Shown here in pieces: positions 15,400-25,503 of a stretch of 38,701 nt of DNA (the first letter of the stretch is position 1; the number at the start of each line of letters is the position of its first letter). Location: the NCBI GenBank assembly GCA_012799415.1, contig JAAZLH010000385.1, positions 1 to 38,701 of the forward strand, written 5' to 3'. The translations under genes and the position numbers were made by a program. The DNA comes from Candidatus Epulonipiscium sp. (lineage in GTDB: Bacteria; Bacillota; Clostridia; Lachnospirales; JAAYNZ01). The notes under the pieces are model-generated. The model saw only the letters and a program-made list of their open reading frames with translations. It had not been told where the DNA came from and made no database searches.

Positions 15400-18300
15400 A
15401 TGCAAGAACAATTATATCAGTTTAAAGATGTATTTTCCGCTATTCCCCTAGATAATTCTATTCAATCCGTATTTGCAAAAGCCCAAGTACGTCAGGTTAT
15501 TGTAGCACCAAATAAGAAAAAAATATATATATATTTAGTTCTGAGCCAGCTTATTGATAGAAGAACCATAGAAACTCTTGAGAGGCAATTTCAGCAGTAT
15601 ACAGGGCAAAGTATAAAAATAAGAGTCAAGGTTCAATATAAATTACAAGACCAAAAAATTTCTAAGACTTGGATGAATGAGTATTGGGAACAAATTTTAC
15701 AGACCATTCAGGAAATCAGTCCGATTTGTGTAGGGATTTTACGAGAGAGCTCTTGGACGGTGAAAGAGCAGTCCTTAACCATTGCTACGAAAGATCATTC
15801 ATCCTTCTACCTGCGTAAGAAAAGACTGGACCATATGATAAAGGCTTTAATTCAAGAACAATTAGGAATAGATATGGAAGTCATTTTTGAAGAAAATGAA
15901 CGGTCTCTAGAAGAAAAGAAACAGTATGAAGAACAAATAGAAAGCACAGAATATGCACTTATTCAGGAAGTAGTGCAAGAAATGGTTCAACGTTCACCTG
16001 TGGTCTCAGAGACAAATACAGTAGAAACATCTATATTGATAGGGAAAGCAGTAACAGGCATGCCGCTACCACTGAAAGAACTTGAGCCTGAACCAGGGCA
16101 AATTGTAATTGAGGGTCGTATACTTTCTGTTATGGCTAGGGAAATTAAAGGTGGCCGTTATATTCTTTCTTTTGATATTACAGATGAACAAGATGCGGTT
16201 ACAGTAAAATGCTTTCTTAAAAAGGAAAAATATGAGGAGGAAGTTGCCCATCGACTTCAAAAACAAAAAACAGTACGAATTGGTGGAGAAGTCCAATATG
16301 ATAGTTATAGCCAAGAAACTATTGTTATGGCAAGAAATATTGAGTTAATCCAAAGTAAAGTCATCCAAAGAGAAGATCATGCCAAAGAAAAACGAATAGA
16401 ATTGCATGCACATACTCAAATGAGTACTATGGATGGGCTGGTTTCTCCAACAGCTTTAATAGAAAGAGCAGCAAGATGGGGGCATTCGGCTATTGCTATT
16501 ACAGATCATGGGGTAGTACAAGCTTTTCCAGATGCAGCAGCAGCAGCTAAAAAGTTTGGTATAAAAGTGATTTATGGTGTAGAAGCATATTTAGTTGATG
16601 ATTTAAAAAATGTGGTATTAAATTCTAAGAATCAAGATTTTCAAGATACTTATATTGTTTTTGACATTGAAACCACTGGTTTATATGCTGGAAGGGATCG
16701 TATTACAGAAATAGGTGCAGTTAAAGTAGTTAAGGGAGAAATTGTTGATCAATATAGTACATTTGTTAATCCGGGAATACCTATTCCAGAAAAAATACAG
16801 GAATTGACCGGGATTACAGATGAGATGGTTCAAGATGCACCAGAAATTTCAGAAGTATTACCTACTTTTTTAGATTTTATTGATGATGGAATTTTGGTAG
16901 CCCACAATGCAAGTTTTGATGTTAACTTTATTCGCTATTTTGCTAATCAACAATCATTGAATATTTCTCATACTGTTGTTGATACATTAGAGCTTAGCCG
17001 TGCTCTTTTTCCTAACTTGAGTCGTCATAGATTAAATGTAGTTGCAAAACATCTAGATATTTCTTTAGAGAATCATCATCGTGCAACAGACGATGCGCAA
17101 GCTACGGCAGAAATATTTTTAAAATGTATGGCTCTTCTGGAGGAAAAAAATATTACTACTTTAGATCAAGTCAATGAATTTGCAGCAGGGTCTATAGATA
17201 TTAAAAAACTTCGTAGCAACCATGCTATTATTTTAGTAAAGAACAAAGAAGGGCTTAAAAACTTATATCGTTTAATTTCTCATGCACATATTGATTACTT
17301 TTATCGTCAGCCTCGTATTCCAAAAAGCCTTTATATAAAATACCAAGCGGGTTTGATGATTGGAACTGCTTGTGAAGCTGGAGAACTATATAGAGCCATC
17401 TTAGAAAATAAATCTGATCAAGTAATTAGAGAACTGATGGAGTTCTATGATTATGTAGAAATCCAGCCCCTTGGAAACAATCAGTTTTTAATTAATAATA
17501 ATACGGTTCACTCTATAGAAGATTTAAAAGAAATTAATCGTAAAATAGTAGCTCTTGGGAAAGAATATAATAAGCCGGTTGTAGCAACTGGTGATGTTCA
17601 TTTTTTGGATCCAGAAGATGAAGTCTATCGAAAGATTTTAATGATGGGACAAGGATTCAGTGATGCAGAAGAGCAACCACCTTTATATTTACGTACAACA
17701 GAAGAAATGCTAGAAGAATTTTCTTATTTAGGTACAGAAATAGCAAAAAAAGTAGTTATAACAGATCCTAATTTTATCAGTGATCAGATTGAAAATATTA
17801 AGCCAATTCCGGATGGAACCTACCCCCCTCATATTGAAGGGGCTGATGAAGAACTGGTAAGAATTACCACTGAAAAGGCGAAAGAAATGTATGGAGATCC
17901 TTTGCCAGAGCCTGTTCAAAATCGATTAGATCGAGAATTGAATTCTATTATTAAAAATGGTTTTGCAGTCATGTATATTATTGCACAAAAACTGGTTTGG
18001 AAGTCACTGGAAGATGGTTATCTTGTTGGATCACGTGGTTCTGTTGGTTCCTCTTTTGTGGCGACCATGGCAGGAATTACAGAAGTAAATCCATTGCCGC
18101 CCCATTATTATTGTCCAGATTGTCAATATGGGGAGTTTGATTCTCCGGTGGTACAATCTTTTGCTGGGGGATCAGGTTGTGATATGCCAGATAAACAATG
18201 TCCCCAATGTGGTACTATGCTATGTAAGGAAGGCCATGATATTCCCTTTGAAACATTTCTGGGTTTTGATGGAGACAAAGAGCCAGATATTGATTTAAAC

Positions 18301-19704
18301 TTTTCAGGAGAGTACCAACCTAGGGCCCATGCTTATACAGAAGAATTATTTGGACAAGAACATGTATTTAGGGCAGGGACTATCGGAACTTTAGCAGAAA
18401 AAACAGCTTATGGATTCGTCAAAAAGTATTTAGATGAAAAGCAAATTATTGCCCGAAATGCCCAAGTGAATCGGCTTGTGTATGGCTGTACTGGAGTTAA
18501 ACGAACAACAGGGCAACACCCAGGAGGTCAGATGGTTATTCCAACGGGATACGAAATTTATGAATTTACACCAGTACAACGTCCTGCAAACGATATGAAT
18601 TCTACTATTACTACTACTCATTTTGATTATCATTCCATTAGTAGCTGTTTATTAAAGCTAGATATATTGGGGCATGACGATCCTACTGTAATTCGAATGT
18701 TAGAGGAAATGACAGGTGTAGATGCAAGAAAAATTCCTTTAGATGATGAGAAGGTTTTGTCCTTGTTTACTTCTACAGATGCCCTAGGAGTGACCCCTGA
18801 GGAAATCAACAGTCCCGTAGGTAGCTTAGGGTTACCTGAGTTTGGAACTCGATTTGTACGGCAGATGCTTGTAGATACTGAACCAACAAACTTCTCAGAA
18901 TTGATCCGAATTTCAGGTCTATCTCATGGAACTGATGTGTGGTTAAATAATGCACAGGACTTAATTAGGGGGGGGACAGCAACATTATCGGAAGTTATTT
19001 CAACTCGAGATGATATTATGGTTTATTTAATCTTACAAGGGGTAGAGAAGAAACAGGCATTTAAAATCATGGAGCAAGTTAGAAAAGGAAAAGGCTTAGA
19101 TGAAGTTGATGAAGAAGCTATGAAAGCAGCAGGAGTAGCAGATTGGTACATTGAATCTTGTAAAAGAATTAAGTATATGTTTCCTAAAGCACATGCTGCA
19201 GCATATGTAATGATGGCTTTTAGAATTGCTTATTTTAAAGTCTATTATCCTGAATGTTTTTATGCCGCATTTTTTACTGTACGGGCCAACGATTTTGATT
19301 ATGTTCTGATGTGTAAAGGGGTGGCAAAAGTCAAATCTGCTATCCGTGATCTAGATGAAAAAGGAAATCAGATGACAACAAAAGAAAAGAATTTGCTTAC
19401 GATTTTAGAGATTGTTTTAGAAATGTATGCCCGAGGGATTTCTTTTCTACCTATTGATCTTTATAAATCCCATGCCACTGAATTTCAAGTAAAAGAAGAA
19501 GGGATTTTACCACCTCTTAACGCTTTAGAAGGTTTGGGAAATACAGCAGCAATGAATATTTTACAAGCACGAGCTGAAGGTGAATTTTTATCAATAGAAG
19601 AATTTAGAGAGAGGACCAAGGTAAGTAAAACTGTTATTGAGCTTATGAAAGAAGATGGAATTTTTGATGGAATTCCTGAAACAAGTCAATTAAGCCTTTT
19701 TTAA
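15400..19704 (+). CDS. polC: DNA polymerase III alpha subunit, PolC type
   Basis: A 1434-residue replicative polymerase of the Gram-positive PolC class. Domain order is an N-terminal domain, an OB-fold (about 225-325), a PHP domain starting ELHAHTQMSTMDG (about 334), and a DnaQ-type 3'-5' exonuclease with DEDDh residues in FDIETTG (Asp422, Glu424), HNASFDVNFI and HRATDDAQA. A resumed PHP half, a zinc-binding segment (CPDC at about 905 and CPQCG) and the polymerase core with PDIDLNFS (962-969) follow. The frame is open from 15364, but ATG 15400 follows GGGGG with a usable gap. All key residues look intact. Confidence 0.98.
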   Translation: MQEQLYQFKDVFSAIPLDNSIQSVFAKAQVRQVIVAPNKKKIYIYLVLSQLIDRRTIETLERQFQQYTGQSIKIRVKVQYKLQDQKISKTWMNEYWEQILQTIQEISPICVGILRESSWTVKEQSLTIATKDHSSFYLRKKRLDHMIKALIQEQLGIDMEVIFEENERSLEEKKQYEEQIESTEYALIQEVVQEMVQRSPVVSETNTVETSILIGKAVTGMPLPLKELEPEPGQIVIEGRILSVMAREIKGGRYILSFDITDEQDAVTVKCFLKKEKYEEEVAHRLQKQKTVRIGGEVQYDSYSQETIVMARNIELIQSKVIQREDHAKEKRIELHAHTQMSTMDGLVSPTALIERAARWGHSAIAITDHGVVQAFPDAAAAAKKFGIKVIYGVEAYLVDDLKNVVLNSKNQDFQDTYIVFDIETTGLYAGRDRITEIGAVKVVKGEIVDQYSTFVNPGIPIPEKIQELTGITDEMVQDAPEISEVLPTFLDFIDDGILVAHNASFDVNFIRYFANQQSLNISHTVVDTLELSRALFPNLSRHRLNVVAKHLDISLENHHRATDDAQATAEIFLKCMALLEEKNITTLDQVNEFAAGSIDIKKLRSNHAIILVKNKEGLKNLYRLISHAHIDYFYRQPRIPKSLYIKYQAGLMIGTACEAGELYRAILENKSDQVIRELMEFYDYVEIQPLGNNQFLINNNTVHSIEDLKEINRKIVALGKEYNKPVVATGDVHFLDPEDEVYRKILMMGQGFSDAEEQPPLYLRTTEEMLEEFSYLGTEIAKKVVITDPNFISDQIENIKPIPDGTYPPHIEGADEELVRITTEKAKEMYGDPLPEPVQNRLDRELNSIIKNGFAVMYIIAQKLVWKSLEDGYLVGSRGSVGSSFVATMAGITEVNPLPPHYYCPDCQYGEFDSPVVQSFAGGSGCDMPDKQCPQCGTMLCKEGHDIPFETFLGFDGDKEPDIDLNFSGEYQPRAHAYTEELFGQEHVFRAGTIGTLAEKTAYGFVKKYLDEKQIIARNAQVNRLVYGCTGVKRTTGQHPGGQMVIPTGYEIYEFTPVQRPANDMNSTITTTHFDYHSISSCLLKLDILGHDDPTVIRMLEEMTGVDARKIPLDDEKVLSLFTSTDALGVTPEEINSPVGSLGLPEFGTRFVRQMLVDTEPTNFSELIRISGLSHGTDVWLNNAQDLIRGGTATLSEVISTRDDIMVYLILQGVEKKQAFKIMEQVRKGKGLDEVDEEAMKAAGVADWYIESCKRIKYMFPKAHAAAYVMMAFRIAYFKVYYPECFYAAFFTVRANDFDYVLMCKGVAKVKSAIRDLDEKGNQMTTKEKNLLTILEIVLEMYARGISFLPIDLYKSHATEFQVKEEGILPPLNALEGLGNTAAMNILQARAEGEFLSIEEFRERTKVSKTVIELMKEDGIFDGIPETSQLSLF

Positions 19705-19711
19705 CTTGCAC

Positions 19712-19740
19712 TTGCATCACATCAGTAGTAATGATATAAT
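19712..19740 (+). promoter_or_regulatory. Sigma-A promoter for rimP-nusA-infB operon
   Basis: TTGCAT (19712-19717), a 17-bp spacer and a perfect TATAAT (19735-19740) with an extended TGa. A second TATAAT (19756-19761) lacks a properly spaced -35. The palindrome TGACTA-gaa-TAGTCA (19741-19755) covers the predicted start site near 19747. Confidence 0.65.
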
Positions 19741-19770
19741 TGACTAGAATAGTCATATAATTGATGCGAC

Positions 19771-19794
19771 AAGAGTGGGTGCAAGCCCACTCTT
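19771..19794 (+). promoter_or_regulatory. Hairpin in the rimP leader
   Basis: AAGAGTGGG (19771-19779) pairs perfectly with CCCACTCTT (19786-19794) across a TGCAAG loop. It is not followed by a T-run, so it does not look like a terminator. I recall a similar GAGTGGG/CCCACTC hairpin upstream of rimP in many Firmicutes. It may regulate or stabilise the operon mRNA; a conserved function is inferred. Confidence 0.55.
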
Positions 19795-19874
19795 ATCTAT
19801 TGTAAACTAAAAAAATCTATCTATATTTAAAGAAACTCTTAAGTATGGGCAGGATTAAATAAAGAGGTGAAAAG

Positions 19875-20336
19875 GTGAAAAAAACAATTGTAGAACAAGT
19901 AGAAGCAATGCTTGACCCCATTTTAGAAGAACGTGATTATGAATGTGTAGATGTAGAGTTTGTTAAAGAAGGAGCCAATTGGTTTTTACGGGTATTTGTT
20001 GATAAAGAAGGAGGAATTACTATAGAGGATTGTGAATGGGTGAGTCGTTCTTTGGAAAAAGAACTTGATGAGAAAGATCCTATTGAGCAATCTTATATAT
20101 TGGAAGTTAGTTCTCCTGGTCTAGATCGTCCTTTAAAAAAAGATGAGGATTTTGTTCGTTACAAAGATGAAATTGTAGATGTCAAACTTTATAAAGCCAT
20201 AGAAAAACAAAAAGAGTTTCAAGGAAAGTTAGTCGGTTTGCAAGATGATCATATCGTAATTGAAAATGAAGCAGGGGATCTCTTATCTTTTCCAAAAGAT
20301 CAAGTAGCGATCGTTCGTTTAGCAGTGATATGGTAG
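19875..20336 (+). CDS. rimP: Ribosome maturation factor RimP
   Basis: A 153-residue RimP (YlxS) needed for 30S subunit maturation. Conserved segments are VDVEFVKEGANWFLRVFVDKE, ITIEDCEWVSRSLEKELDE and YILEVSSPGLDRPLKKDEDF, followed by a small C-terminal beta-barrel. Length is normal. The start is GTG at 19875, placed 5 nt after AAAGAGGTG. It heads the rimP-nusA-ylxR-ylxQ-infB-rbfA block, conserved across Firmicutes. Confidence 0.97.
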   Translation: MKKTIVEQVEAMLDPILEERDYECVDVEFVKEGANWFLRVFVDKEGGITIEDCEWVSRSLEKELDEKDPIEQSYILEVSSPGLDRPLKKDEDFVRYKDEIVDVKLYKAIEKQKEFQGKLVGLQDDHIVIENEAGDLLSFPKDQVAIVRLAVIW

Positions 20337-20388
20337 AGCAAAATAGACACTGTAAGAGAAAGTTACCTGATTAGGAGGAGGCTAAGAA

Positions 20389-21462
20389 ATGAATTCCGAA
20401 TTTATTGAAGCATTGGATCAAATTGCAAAAGAAAAAGGAATAGATAAGGAGATTTTACTAGAAGCCATTGAAACATCTTTGGTCTCTGCATGTAAAAAGA
20501 ATTATGGATCATCGCAAAGTATTCGTGTAACAATGGATCGTCAAACAGGGGATGTAGGTGTCTTTCTTCAAAAGCAAGTTGTTGAAGTCGTAAAAAATGA
20601 TCATGCAGAAATAACCCTAGAAGCAGCGAAAGAAATCAAACCTTATTATGAGCTAGGGGATATGGTAGATATAGAAGTTACCCCTAAGGATTTTGGTAGA
20701 ATTGCGGCTCAGACTGCCAAACAAGTGGTTGTACAGCGAATTCGTGAAGCAGAAAGAGAGATTATATATCAACAATATATTAGTAAAGAAAAAGATATTG
20801 TAAATGGAATCATTCAGAGAAAAGAGCGCAAAAATGTTATGATTCGACTTGGGAAGACGGAAGGTATTTTGGCTCCTAATGAACAAGTACCTGGGGAAGA
20901 GTATGAGTTCAATGAACGAATGAAAGTTTATGTATTAGAAGTGAAGCAGACACCAAAAGGCCCACAGGTATTTGTTTCCAGAACTCATCCGGAATTAGTA
21001 AAAAGGTTATTTGAACAAGAGGTACCAGAAGTACAAAATGGTATTGTAGAAATTAAGAGTATTGCACGAGAAGCCGGCTCCCGAACAAAGATGGCTGTTT
21101 TCTCTAGGGATCAAGACGTAGATCCAGTAGGTGCTTGCGTAGGGCAAAATGGTGCTAGGGTCAATGTTATTGTAAATGAATTACGAGATGAAAAAATCGA
21201 TATTATTCATTGGGATGAAGATCCTAAAAAATTTATTGCCGCATCTTTAAGCCCTTCTAAAGTTGTAGAAGTAGCTCTTAATTCAGAAGATAAAAGTGCA
21301 AAAGTCATCGTTCCTGATTATCAACTTTCTTTAGCTATTGGAAAAGAAGGGCAGAATGCAAGGCTTGCTGCAAAACTAACAGGATGGCGTATTGATATCA
21401 AGAGTGAAACACAAGCAAAAGCTCTGGATTTTATTACAGATGAAGATCGAGAGCGGGAATAA
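20389..21462 (+). CDS. nusA: Transcription termination/antitermination factor NusA
   Basis: A 357-residue NusA, which binds RNA polymerase and modulates pausing, termination and antitermination. The N-terminal polymerase-binding domain begins [19 protein letters not shown]. An S1 domain (about 130-200) follows, then two KH domains with [19 protein letters not shown] and [19 protein letters not shown]. It lacks the C-terminal acidic repeats of proteobacterial NusA, as expected for Firmicutes. The ATG follows TAGGAGGAGG by about 8 nt, and rimP ends about 50 nt upstream. Confidence 0.98.
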   Translation: MNSEFIEALDQIAKEKGIDKEILLEAIETSLVSACKKNYGSSQSIRVTMDRQTGDVGVFLQKQVVEVVKNDHAEITLEAAKEIKPYYELGDMVDIEVTPKDFGRIAAQTAKQVVVQRIREAEREIIYQQYISKEKDIVNGIIQRKERKNVMIRLGKTEGILAPNEQVPGEEYEFNERMKVYVLEVKQTPKGPQVFVSRTHPELVKRLFEQEVPEVQNGIVEIKSIAREAGSRTKMAVFSRDQDVDPVGACVGQNGARVNVIVNELRDEKIDIIHWDEDPKKFIAASLSPSKVVEVALNSEDKSAKVIVPDYQLSLAIGKEGQNARLAAKLTGWRIDIKSETQAKALDFITDEDRERE

Positions 21463-21489
21463 AATACTTCTGGGTGAGGAGTGAATCAG

Positions 21490-21762
21490 ATGAAACAAAG
21501 GAAAATCCCTCTTCGTAAATGTGTTGGATGTCAAGAAATGAAAAATAAGAAGGAATTGGTGCGAGTCGTTCGTACCCAAGAAGGTGAAGTTTCTCTTGAT
21601 TTTACAGGGAAAAAGCCAGGACGTGGTGCATACATTTGTCCTAGTAAGGCTTGTTTGGAGGCAGCTCATAAAAGTAGAGGACTAGAGCGTTCATTTAAAG
21701 CAGGGATTTCACCTGAGATTTATCAAGCCTTACAAGAGGAGTTAGACAATGAAAATGTATAA
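21490..21762 (+). CDS. ylxR: YlxR family RNA-binding protein (DUF448)
   Basis: A 90-residue YlxR-family protein. It has the N-terminal KIPLRKCVGCQEMKNKKEL, the central GKKPGRGAYICPSKACLEAA and a basic surface; the family is RNA- or nucleoid-associated and of limited known function. The frame extends to a GTG at 21481, but ATG 21490 has GAGGAG with an 8-nt gap and gives the family's typical start. It overlaps ylxQ by 14 nt, so the two are probably translationally coupled. Confidence 0.93.
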   Translation: MKQRKIPLRKCVGCQEMKNKKELVRVVRTQEGEVSLDFTGKKPGRGAYICPSKACLEAAHKSRGLERSFKAGISPEIYQALQEELDNENV

Positions 21763-22069
21763 GCGACTATTTTCTATGCTCAGTCTCTCTCAAAAAGCAG
21801 GCAAGATAAGATCCGGAGAATTTATGTGCGAAAATAGTATCAAGAATAAAGAAGCATTGCTTGTTATTGTAGCTGAAGATGCATCTGAAAATACAGCTCA
21901 ATCATTCAGGCAGCAATGTGAATATTATCAAGTTCCTTTTTATCAAATAGGAACCAAGGAAGAATTAGGACGAAGCATCGGAAAGGAATATCGAGCTTCT
22001 TTAGCTATTGTAGATCCCAATTTTGCAAATCGGATTGAACAATTATTGCAAGATATTTTAGGATCATAG
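21749..22069 (+). CDS. ylxQ: YlxQ, ribosomal protein L7Ae family
   Basis: A 106-residue protein with the L7Ae/L30e/S12e/Gadd45 fold pattern: [14 protein letters not shown] near the start, then [16 protein letters not shown] and a short C-terminal helix. Family members bind kink-turn RNA, and the Bacillus gene lies at the same place before infB. The ATG at 21749 is inside the end of ylxR and is preceded by GAGGAG with a 7-nt gap. A second in-frame ATG at 21755 is less well placed. Confidence 0.92.
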   Translation: MKMYKRLFSMLSLSQKAGKIRSGEFMCENSIKNKEALLVIVAEDASENTAQSFRQQCEYYQVPFYQIGTKEELGRSIGKEYRASLAIVDPNFANRIEQLLQDILGS

Positions 22070-22091
22070 GAAAAAATGGAGGTGGGTTTTA

Positions 22092-24134
22092 TTGTCAAAA
22101 ATTAGAGTCTATGAGATGGCAAAGCAACTCAATGTAAGTAGTAAAGAAATTATTCAAAAGTTACAAGAATTTGATGTTCAAATTAATAGTCATATGAGCA
22201 CATTGGAAGATGCAGAGGCAGATTTATTATTAGAATATTATACTGCAACTGAAAAAACAGTGGAAACAACAGAGCAGCAGGAAGAGGTATCAAAAGAAAA
22301 AATAGAAGTCTCTGTAGAGGAGAAAAAACATAGATCTAGAAAAGAAAAACAAGAACAGCAACAAGAGGAAGAAGGGGACACTATCCTTAGCATACAAATA
22401 CCGGATAAAATTACAGTGAAAGCATTAGCAGAAAAATTAGATCAACCCTTTAGTAATGTGATGAAAGTGTTAATGGGCAAGGGTGTTATGGCTACCATTA
22501 ATCAAGAAATTAATTTTGAAACAGCGTCTTTGGTTGCAGAGGAATTTGATGTGCTTGTAGAAGAAGAAGAGGCAACAGATCTACTAGAAACATTGTTCTT
22601 GGAAGAACCTGATAGCCCTGAAGAACTACAAGAGCGTCCACCTGTTGTAGTTGTTATGGGGCATGTTGATCATGGAAAAACATCTTTACTAGATGCTATT
22701 CGTGAAAGTAATGTAACTTCACGGGAAGCAGGAGGAATTACTCAACATATTGGTGCTTATGTAGTAGATATAGATGGTAAAAAAATAACTTTTCTAGACA
22801 CACCAGGCCATGAGGCTTTTACAGCTATGAGAATGCGTGGTGCTCAAGTTACAGACGTAGCCATTTTAGTAGTGGCAGCTGATGATGGTGTAATGCCACA
22901 AACCATAGAAGCTATTAATCATGCAAAAGCAGCTGGTATACAAATTATTGTAGCCATCAATAAAATGGATAAACCTAGTGCAAATCCTGATCGTGTTAAG
23001 CAAGAATTAGTTGAATATGGATTAGTAGTAGAAGATTGGGGCGGGGATACTATCTGTGTACCTGTTTCAGCACTGAAAAATGAGGGTATTGATCAATTAT
23101 TAGAAATGGTTCTACTGGTTTCTGAAATGGAAGAGTTTAAAGCCAATCCTGATAAGAAAGCTAGGGGAACTATTATTGAAGCAGAACTAGATAAGGGACG
23201 TGGTCCTGTAGCTACAGTATTAGTACAAGATGGTACTTTGAAAGTAGGAGATCCTATTATTGCAGGTAGTGCTTATGGTCGTATTCGTGCTATGATGGAT
23301 GACAAGGGACGCAGAGTCAAACAAGCAGGTCCCTCCACTCCCGTAGAAATATTAGGTCTTTCTGAGGTGCCAGCAGCAGGAGAACTTTTTTATGTTGCCA
23401 ATAGTGATAGAGAAGCACGGCAATTTGCAGAACGAGTTATAGCCGCAGGTCGGGAGCGATTAATTCAAGATACTCCCCAAAAAGTTTCTTTAGATGATCT
23501 GTTCTACCAGATTCAAACAGGAAATATGAAAGAACTTAACATTGTTGTTAAAGCAGATGTACAGGGATCCGTAGAAGCAGTTAAACAAAGTTTAGAAAAG
23601 CTGTCTAATGAGGAGGTCCGTATTCGTACTTTACATGGTGGAGTAGGCGCAGTCACAGAATCAGATGTTATGCTAGCTTCTGCCTCCAATGCGATTATTA
23701 TTGGTTTCAATGTACGTCCTGAAGTTAGCGCCACATCTGTAGCAGAAAGAGAAAAAGTAGATATCCGGCTTTATCGAGTTATCTATAGTGCTATTGAAGA
23801 TATTGAAGCTGCTATGAAAGGGATGCTAGATCCTGTTTACCAAGAGAAAGTGACAGGACACGTAGAGATTCGTCAGATTTTCAAAGCATCTGCTTTAGGG
23901 ACTATCGGTGGTTCTTATGTCTTAGATGGTAAGATTACTAGAAATTCAAAAGTTCGTATTGTTAGAGATGGAATTGTAATTCATGAAGGCGAACTTAGTT
24001 CCTTAAAACGATTTAAAGATGACGTTCGAGAAGTAAATGCAGGATATGAATGTGGATTAACTTTTAATAAATTTAATGATATTAAAGAAGGCGATATTGT
24101 GGAAGCCTATATTATGGAAGAAGTTAAAAGATAG
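22092..24134 (+). CDS. infB: Translation initiation factor IF-2
   Basis: A 680-residue IF-2, the GTPase that brings initiator tRNA to the 30S subunit. The N-terminal IF2N helix-turn-helix ([20 protein letters not shown]) is followed by a short charged linker (about 60-100) and a second IF2N module. The G domain has G1 GHVDHGKT (190-197), G3 [12 protein letters not shown] and G4 NKMDKP. Domains II to IV follow. The linker is short, typical of clostridial IF-2. The start is TTG at 22092, placed about 6 nt after GGAGGTG; no ATG or GTG is better placed. Confidence 0.97.
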   Translation: MSKIRVYEMAKQLNVSSKEIIQKLQEFDVQINSHMSTLEDAEADLLLEYYTATEKTVETTEQQEEVSKEKIEVSVEEKKHRSRKEKQEQQQEEEGDTILSIQIPDKITVKALAEKLDQPFSNVMKVLMGKGVMATINQEINFETASLVAEEFDVLVEEEEATDLLETLFLEEPDSPEELQERPPVVVVMGHVDHGKTSLLDAIRESNVTSREAGGITQHIGAYVVDIDGKKITFLDTPGHEAFTAMRMRGAQVTDVAILVVAADDGVMPQTIEAINHAKAAGIQIIVAINKMDKPSANPDRVKQELVEYGLVVEDWGGDTICVPVSALKNEGIDQLLEMVLLVSEMEEFKANPDKKARGTIIEAELDKGRGPVATVLVQDGTLKVGDPIIAGSAYGRIRAMMDDKGRRVKQAGPSTPVEILGLSEVPAAGELFYVANSDREARQFAERVIAAGRERLIQDTPQKVSLDDLFYQIQTGNMKELNIVVKADVQGSVEAVKQSLEKLSNEEVRIRTLHGGVGAVTESDVMLASASNAIIIGFNVRPEVSATSVAEREKVDIRLYRVIYSAIEDIEAAMKGMLDPVYQEKVTGHVEIRQIFKASALGTIGGSYVLDGKITRNSKVRIVRDGIVIHEGELSSLKRFKDDVREVNAGYECGLTFNKFNDIKEGDIVEAYIMEEVKR

Positions 24135-24162
24135 AATAACATCAGAAAAGAAGGGTGATAAA

Positions 24163-24528
24163 ATGGCCAGTCATACAAGGTTGATACGTATCAATGAAGA
24201 AATAAGAAAAGAAATTAGTCAGCTAATCAATCATGAATTAAAAGACCCAAGAATCCAAAGCCTGATCAGCGTTCTTCGAGTGGAAACCACCAATGATCTC
24301 AAGCAGACAAAAGTATTTGTTAGTATGTTAGGTACAGAAGAAGAAAAAAAAGAAGCTTTAGAAGGTTTAAAGAGTGCAGGTGGATTTATTCGTAAAGAGT
24401 TGGCCAAACGGATTAACCTTCGCAATACTCCTGAAGTTCTTTTTAAGCTTGATGAATCCATTGAATACAGTATGCATTTAGAACAACTGATAAAAGAGGT
24501 TAATAAAAAAGGAGAAGAGGATTCCTAA
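24163..24528 (+). CDS. rbfA: Ribosome-binding factor A
   Basis: A 121-residue RbfA, a KH-like factor needed for 16S 5' processing and 30S maturation. Conserved residues are RINEEIRKEISQLINHELKD near the start, a central segment VFVSMLGTEEE, and LRNTPEVLFKLDESIEYSMH near the end. The frame extends back into infB, but ATG 24163 is preceded by AAGGGTG and gives the normal length. Its stop overlaps the next start by one base (TAATG). ylxP, present between infB and rbfA in Bacillus, is missing here. Confidence 0.96.
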   Translation: MASHTRLIRINEEIRKEISQLINHELKDPRIQSLISVLRVETTNDLKQTKVFVSMLGTEEEKKEALEGLKSAGGFIRKELAKRINLRNTPEVLFKLDESIEYSMHLEQLIKEVNKKGEEDS

Positions 24529-25469
24529 TGGATGCCATAGCTATTTTAGAGCAAATAAGAGAACAAAAAAATATTGTTATTGCAGGGCACACCAATCCTG
24601 ACGGGGATGCTATAGGGGCTTGCTTTGCTTTCGCTTATGCTTTAAAAAAAATAGGTAAGGAATCTAAAATTTTATTAGAACCTGTTTCAGCAATGTATGA
24701 TTTTCTAGTTTCACCGGTAGATTTGGTCCAAGAGATAGACGATACTATCGATCTTTTTATCGCTTTAGATTGTGGTGATAAACAACGTCTAGGCTCTTAC
24801 CTCCCTCTTTTTAATCATGCCGGTGCAACAATAAATATTGATCATCATACTAGTAATGATCAATATGCTAGATACAATATAGTAGTAGAGAATGCCAGTT
24901 CCACATGTGAAATCCTCTATGAACTTTTTGAAAAATGGGGAATTACCATAGATCCTTCCATTGCCTTATGTCTTTATACAGGTATTGTTTATGACACAGG
25001 CAGTTTTAAACATACAAGTACAAGACCTAGGACTCATGAAATTGCAGGAGCGCTATTAGCACAAGGGATAGATTCTTCTTTGGTAATTCACCAGCTTTTT
25101 CATAAACGTAGTTATTATAAAACCAAGCTATTAGGGAAAGTATTGCAAGACACTTCCTTACATTTTCATGACCAAGTAAGCTTATCCACCTTGTCATTCA
25201 ATGATATTAAGAAAGCAGATAGCCAAGATACAGATGGAATCATTCAATTTTTAGCAGAGATTGACCAGATATCCATTGCTGTTTTTTTATATGAAGTTTT
25301 TCCAGGGGAGGTTAAAGTTAGCTTACGTTCTACAGGGGACTTGGACGTAGCGGCCATTGCAGCTCAGTTTAATGGTGGGGGTCATATAAAAGCAGCAGGT
25401 TGTACTATATTGGCGTCTTTAGAAGAAGCTAGTCATCAGATTTTAACAGCATTACAGGTTTATTTTTAA
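24528..25469 (+). CDS. nrnA: DHH-family bifunctional oligoribonuclease / pAp phosphatase NrnA
   Basis: A 313-residue DHH/DHHA1 phosphoesterase. Metal-binding motifs are visible: GHTNPDGDAIG (about 20-30), IALDCGDKQRLG, DHHTSN with DHH at 105-107, and the C-terminal DHHA1 element FNGGGHIKAAG. NrnA degrades short RNA oligonucleotides and dephosphorylates 3'-phosphoadenosine 5'-phosphate in bacteria lacking Orn. The ATG overlaps the rbfA stop and is preceded by AGAGGA. It sits between rbfA and truB, the usual clostridial location. Confidence 0.93.
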   Translation: MDAIAILEQIREQKNIVIAGHTNPDGDAIGACFAFAYALKKIGKESKILLEPVSAMYDFLVSPVDLVQEIDDTIDLFIALDCGDKQRLGSYLPLFNHAGATINIDHHTSNDQYARYNIVVENASSTCEILYELFEKWGITIDPSIALCLYTGIVYDTGSFKHTSTRPRTHEIAGALLAQGIDSSLVIHQLFHKRSYYKTKLLGKVLQDTSLHFHDQVSLSTLSFNDIKKADSQDTDGIIQFLAEIDQISIAVFLYEVFPGEVKVSLRSTGDLDVAAIAAQFNGGGHIKAAGCTILASLEEASHQILTALQVYF

Positions 25470-25503
25470 GAAGAGTTATTGTAAAATAAGGAGCGAAGAA
25501 TCA

